Assembly: GCA_900544075.1 (NCBI GenBank)
Contig: UQTJ01000001.1
Coordinates: 186,001-250,000 of the forward strand
Origin: an uncultured Bacteroides sp.
GTDB taxonomy: Bacteria > Bacteroidota > Bacteroidia > Bacteroidales > Bacteroidaceae
Reading direction: 5' to 3'
DNA length: 64,000 nucleotides
Shown here: in pieces, positions 61,292 to 64,000 of the stretch
Layout: each line of letters begins with the position of its first letter
How positions within the stretch are numbered: the stretch's first letter is position 1
Program-made: the position numbers and the translations under genes
Notes under the pieces: generated by a model
Told to the model about the DNA's origin: nothing
Databases searched by the model: none
The model's input: only the letters and a program-made list of their open reading frames with translations

Positions 61292-63151
61292 TTAATTGTA
61301 TTTATGAGGATTTGAGGCACTTTTTAGATAAGCCGGAGAATCTATAGGCATTTTACCAATATTGTCAACATAAAAATTATTCATCAGTTCCTCCGCCCAT
61401 GGACCATACGTAAACGAACTACTGTGTCCGTATCCCATAACGTGTCCCAACTCATGGAACATCACGCTACACGCATAACGGTTTGAATAATGTTCGAACC
61501 ATCCTCGTTCATACGCTCCATACACACTCGGACTACCCAAACCGATTACACCATTACCCGGATAAACCAGTCCGACCTGAAGTGTCTGTCCACGTCGCAT
61601 CTTGGCCAATACTTCCTCCACCTTTACAGGTTGTTTATTATCGTCGTATAACTTACCCGCATTTTCATGAAGGATAGCTTCGTGCTCATCCATATCTATC
61701 ATATAGGTAAAATTAAGGAAGAAAGCCACAGATTCTCTACAATGTACCGGACGGATACCCATCCAGTTACCTACCGGACCTCCATCTTCGCGTGAAGGGT
61801 CTCCACCAAAGAGCCCCCAGTAAAGTGTCCATCCGTGCTTTATTTCCTGTAGTTTTGCCCAATAAGGATCTGATGACAGTACCTTTAACTCCGCTCCGGC
61901 TATGGCGGCAGCGTCAAGTGCTGGAACATTGATTATGCGACCGCTCTCAGTACGACACATAGTGCCTTTCTCTACCAGTGGAGATGACTCATAGAAATCG
62001 CAGAAAGCAGGAATAGAATCGAAATATGCAAAATCGAAATATTCATCATCCACAGCCGCTATACGTGCTCTCACCGTTACTCCATAAAGCACACGTGGAG
62101 AATAAAAACGCATATGCAGACGCCCATCATCAGTAATTGAAAGCTGTAATGGCTTTGCTGTATTAAAAGTGCGCTGAGACCTGTTCGTATAAACAGATAC
62201 AGGTTCATCATCATCCAGAATTCGTGCATGATTTCCGGCTCTGTAAGCATCGGCAGTTATATACATCACCGGAGAAATGTCATCAGGATGCTTTACCGCA
62301 GTGCTTACCGTATGTGCATGATTCGGCAATACTTCCTGCTGGTCAAAATTGAAATCAAGAACAGTCTTCTCATCAAGATAGCTTACAGAAGTATGGAATA
62401 TATCTCCTTTTAAAACAGTACCGGCAATTGTAGGCATAAAAAGATAAGGGATGTCCTCTCTTAAAACTATATCGTCCATAATGCCGTCACTTTCTCCCGT
62501 AAAAGCACCTCCACCTGTTATTGATGTATAGAACTTTGACTCAGCAAGCCTAACTCTTTTCTCGACTGTTGCATTACGCACATATCGGTTGTTATATACA
62601 AAATTGAAATCCAGACGACCTACTATCCTGTCCTGTGTTACTTCACTGTCAATGCTGATAACCTCAGTACTGCCTCCTTCAGCAGGAACTAAACGTACAG
62701 TAAACGGTGTACACGAATAAAAATACTCCGCTTCCAGAGGTTTATGCAGGTCCGAAGGAAACGCCAGCCATTCATCATCCATACATGATATTTCATTTAT
62801 CTCAGCACGATCGGCCGTTTCATCACCCTTTATAGCCAGAACAAGCAAGTTATAATCACCTTCATGAAGACCTTCGGCATATATTTCCGAGGTTAGCGCA
62901 TTATATTTGGCATGTACTGTAGTCATTATATCGCCGTCAGAGTCGGCTATGTAGAAAAATACCTTGTCATAATCGCCTGTATTCACAGATTCCGTACGTG
63001 AGTTAATGTCGCCGATGTATGCAGACTTTTTCAAACGAAAACGTATGCTACCGTGTCCGGGACCGGTATTGCCGCTGTTCATAATATCATCGTTTGTACA
63101 TGACACCATAAACAGAAGACCTATAAGTGCAAATATTGTAATTCTTTTCAT
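61292..63151 (-). CDS. FimB/Mfa2-like lipoprotein fused to a metzincin protease domain
   Basis: A 619-residue lipoprotein (MVSC, Cys18; CTNDD). Residues about 25-310 resemble minor fimbrillin/anchor proteins (YDKVFFYIADSDGDIM, EGDYNLLVLAIKGDE, RIVGRLDFNF). The C-terminal part has the zinc motif HELGHVMGYGH (566-576), i.e. HExxHxxGxxH with His566, Glu567, His570 and His576, the metzincin consensus, with Met590 in EELMN in a position suited to a Met-turn. It is therefore likely an active surface metalloprotease carried on, or processing, the fimbria. Distances to neighbours (22 and 30 nt) show operon membership. Substrate unknown. Confidence 0.82.
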   Translation of the reverse strand: MKRITIFALIGLLFMVSCTNDDIMNSGNTGPGHGSIRFRLKKSAYIGDINSRTESVNTGDYDKVFFYIADSDGDIMTTVHAKYNALTSEIYAEGLHEGDYNLLVLAIKGDETADRAEINEISCMDDEWLAFPSDLHKPLEAEYFYSCTPFTVRLVPAEGGSTEVISIDSEVTQDRIVGRLDFNFVYNNRYVRNATVEKRVRLAESKFYTSITGGGAFTGESDGIMDDIVLREDIPYLFMPTIAGTVLKGDIFHTSVSYLDEKTVLDFNFDQQEVLPNHAHTVSTAVKHPDDISPVMYITADAYRAGNHARILDDDEPVSVYTNRSQRTFNTAKPLQLSITDDGRLHMRFYSPRVLYGVTVRARIAAVDDEYFDFAYFDSIPAFCDFYESSPLVEKGTMCRTESGRIINVPALDAAAIAGAELKVLSSDPYWAKLQEIKHGWTLYWGLFGGDPSREDGGPVGNWMGIRPVHCRESVAFFLNFTYMIDMDEHEAILHENAGKLYDDNKQPVKVEEVLAKMRRGQTLQVGLVYPGNGVIGLGSPSVYGAYERGWFEHYSNRYACSVMFHELGHVMGYGHSSSFTYGPWAEELMNNFYVDNIGKMPIDSPAYLKSASNPHKYN

Positions 63152-63173
63152 TTCTAATCCTTAAGTTAAATCT

Positions 63174-64000
63174 TTAAAGTATAGGAACATCTACTATTTC
63201 TCCGTCTTCCCATCCCTGGACTTCCATTCCAACCGTAATACCTGTAGTGGTTTTCTTAAGATTGAAGATACAGTAACTGCCTGCCTGAAATCTTTTCAGA
63301 GTCTGACTTGCCTCAATAGGAAGGTTTGTAATAAATTCACCTTTATCAGTAACTGCTTTAACCCTTAGCTGCGATGATGAAAAATCATCAGTCGGGAGAA
63401 CAGGAAGATAGGCTTTCTTCATCTCCAGAGAAGTGACTTGCATTCCATTGCCATCGAAACCGAATGCCACTGACGCAGAAGGACTGCCATTAACCACCGC
63501 TTCTGTCTGATTCTGCGGATTGAATGATGCAGTTGAATAAAACACAGTATTACCGTCGGCAGTTGACAGCTCAATTGATTTCAGATTGAACGTTTCATCT
63601 GTGCTGTTTGTCACCTTGAATATTATAAGCGAAGTCAAATGTTTGAACACTACTCCTGTCAACACATTACCACCAGCCGCATTCTGAACAGGAGCCGCAT
63701 ACATAGATCTGTACTTTCCAAGATGGCGTGAATCATCCTCTGCTGCCTGACGAATCGTTCCGTCTATTGGCACATTCAACTGTACTTCTCCATTACTGCC
63801 TATTTCCATCGGTGGATATATGCCGTAATAATAATTAGTCTGCACCTCTTCGCCTACATATTCAAAACTTCCCAAACCCATAGAAGGACCTCCAACGAGC
63901 GAGAAATCGCAAGCCTTAACATCATCAGCACTGCTTCCTACCATCATACGGACTTTATCGCCGCTGTCCCATCTAACCTGAAGCTGTCCTTCGTTTGTGG
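63174..64000 (-). CDS. Fimbrillin-family protein (Mfa1/FimA-like), N-terminus outside window
   Basis: The frame is open through the right edge; 275 codons plus stop are visible. Upstream of the first visible ATG (63947) it continues as TNEGQLQVRWDSGDKVRMM, the usual fimbrillin pattern of a Trp followed by Gly-Asp, so the true start lies beyond 64000. Later strands (YYGIYPPMEIGSNGEVQLNV, AGSYCIFNLKK, GMEVQGWEDGEIVD) match fimbrillin-family N- and C-terminal domains. It is probably the structural subunit of the pilus, with the three genes downstream supplying anchor/tip parts. Confidence 0.82.
   Translation of the reverse strand, partial: TNEGQLQVRWDSGDKVRMMVGSSADDVKACDFSLVGGPSMGLGSFEYVGEEVQTNYYYGIYPPMEIGSNGEVQLNVPIDGTIRQAAEDDSRHLGKYRSMYAAPVQNAAGGNVLTGVVFKHLTSLIIFKVTNSTDETFNLKSIELSTADGNTVFYSTASFNPQNQTEAVVNGSPSASVAFGFDGNGMQVTSLEMKKAYLPVLPTDDFSSSQLRVKAVTDKGEFITNLPIEASQTLKRFQAGSYCIFNLKKTTTGITVGMEVQGWEDGEIVDVPIL

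Noticed and set aside
1..64000. tRNA, rRNA, insertion-sequence transposase or integrase genes
   Set aside because: I looked for these and saw no transposase/integrase motifs in the translated frames and no tRNA-like cloverleaf; small remnants cannot be excluded by eye.

Overview
The window is chromosomal DNA of a gut Bacteroidales bacterium, most likely Bacteroides or Phocaeicola. The evidence is two SusC/SusD pairs with polysaccharide utilisation loci (PULs), Bacteroidetes-type lipoproteins with a Cys followed by acidic export residues, FimA/Mfa-type fimbrillins, and promoters of the TAnnTTTG (-7) class. Almost every gene lies on the minus strand. Species assignment is not possible from the sequence alone. 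REGION 1 (1-23.4 kb): a pectin/homogalacturonan locus. Reading in the direction of transcription (right to left): SusC, SusD, a fibronectin-III/beta-helix surface protein, a pectin methylesterase (CE8), two pectate lyases (PL1), a polygalacturonase (GH28), a DUF4861 protein and a GH43 enzyme. After a terminator comes a separate unit, uxaB-uxaA-exuT-uxaC, which carries galacturonate to 2-keto-3-deoxygluconate. The susD gene carries an in-frame amber codon just after its lipobox. REGION 2 (23.4-32.6 kb): accessory genes. An AAA ATPase of the AbiL/RloA defence type lies between two near-identical 51-bp terminator repeats. Next is an RND efflux operon whose membrane-fusion gene has lost its 5' half, then an AraC regulator, then mnmA with a terminator-like hairpin in its leader. 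REGION 3 (32.6-56.8 kb): a heparin/heparan sulfate PUL whose gene order resembles, from memory, the Bacteroides thetaiotaomicron BT4653-BT4662 region. It contains an MFS transporter, ROK sugar kinase, DUF3604 metallo-protein, GlcNAc-6-sulfatase type S1 sulfatase, PL12 lyase, GH88 hydrolase, SusD, SusC, surface glycan-binding protein, a PL12_2-type lyase and a third, lipoprotein PL12 lyase. A second, sulfamidase-like sulfatase lies on the plus strand just outside. No PUL regulator (HTCS, SusR or anti-sigma/sigma) is present in the window, but I find short TTGnACAA direct repeats phased at 20-21 bp upstream of the two outer lyase genes and, more weakly, of the plus-strand sulfatase. REGION 4 (56.8-64 kb): a fimbrial operon running in from beyond the right edge: a fimbrillin (partial), a FimB/Mfa2-like lipoprotein fused to a metzincin protease domain (HExxHxxGxxH), and two long paralogous lipoproteins ending in a possible FISUMP-like domain. 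The most notable points are the susD amber, the decapitated efflux adaptor, two distant three-unit arrays with an exact 22-bp period, the phased operators shared by heparin genes, the mnmA leader hairpin and the fimbria-linked metzincin. All functional calls are by reading the sequence; no database search was run.
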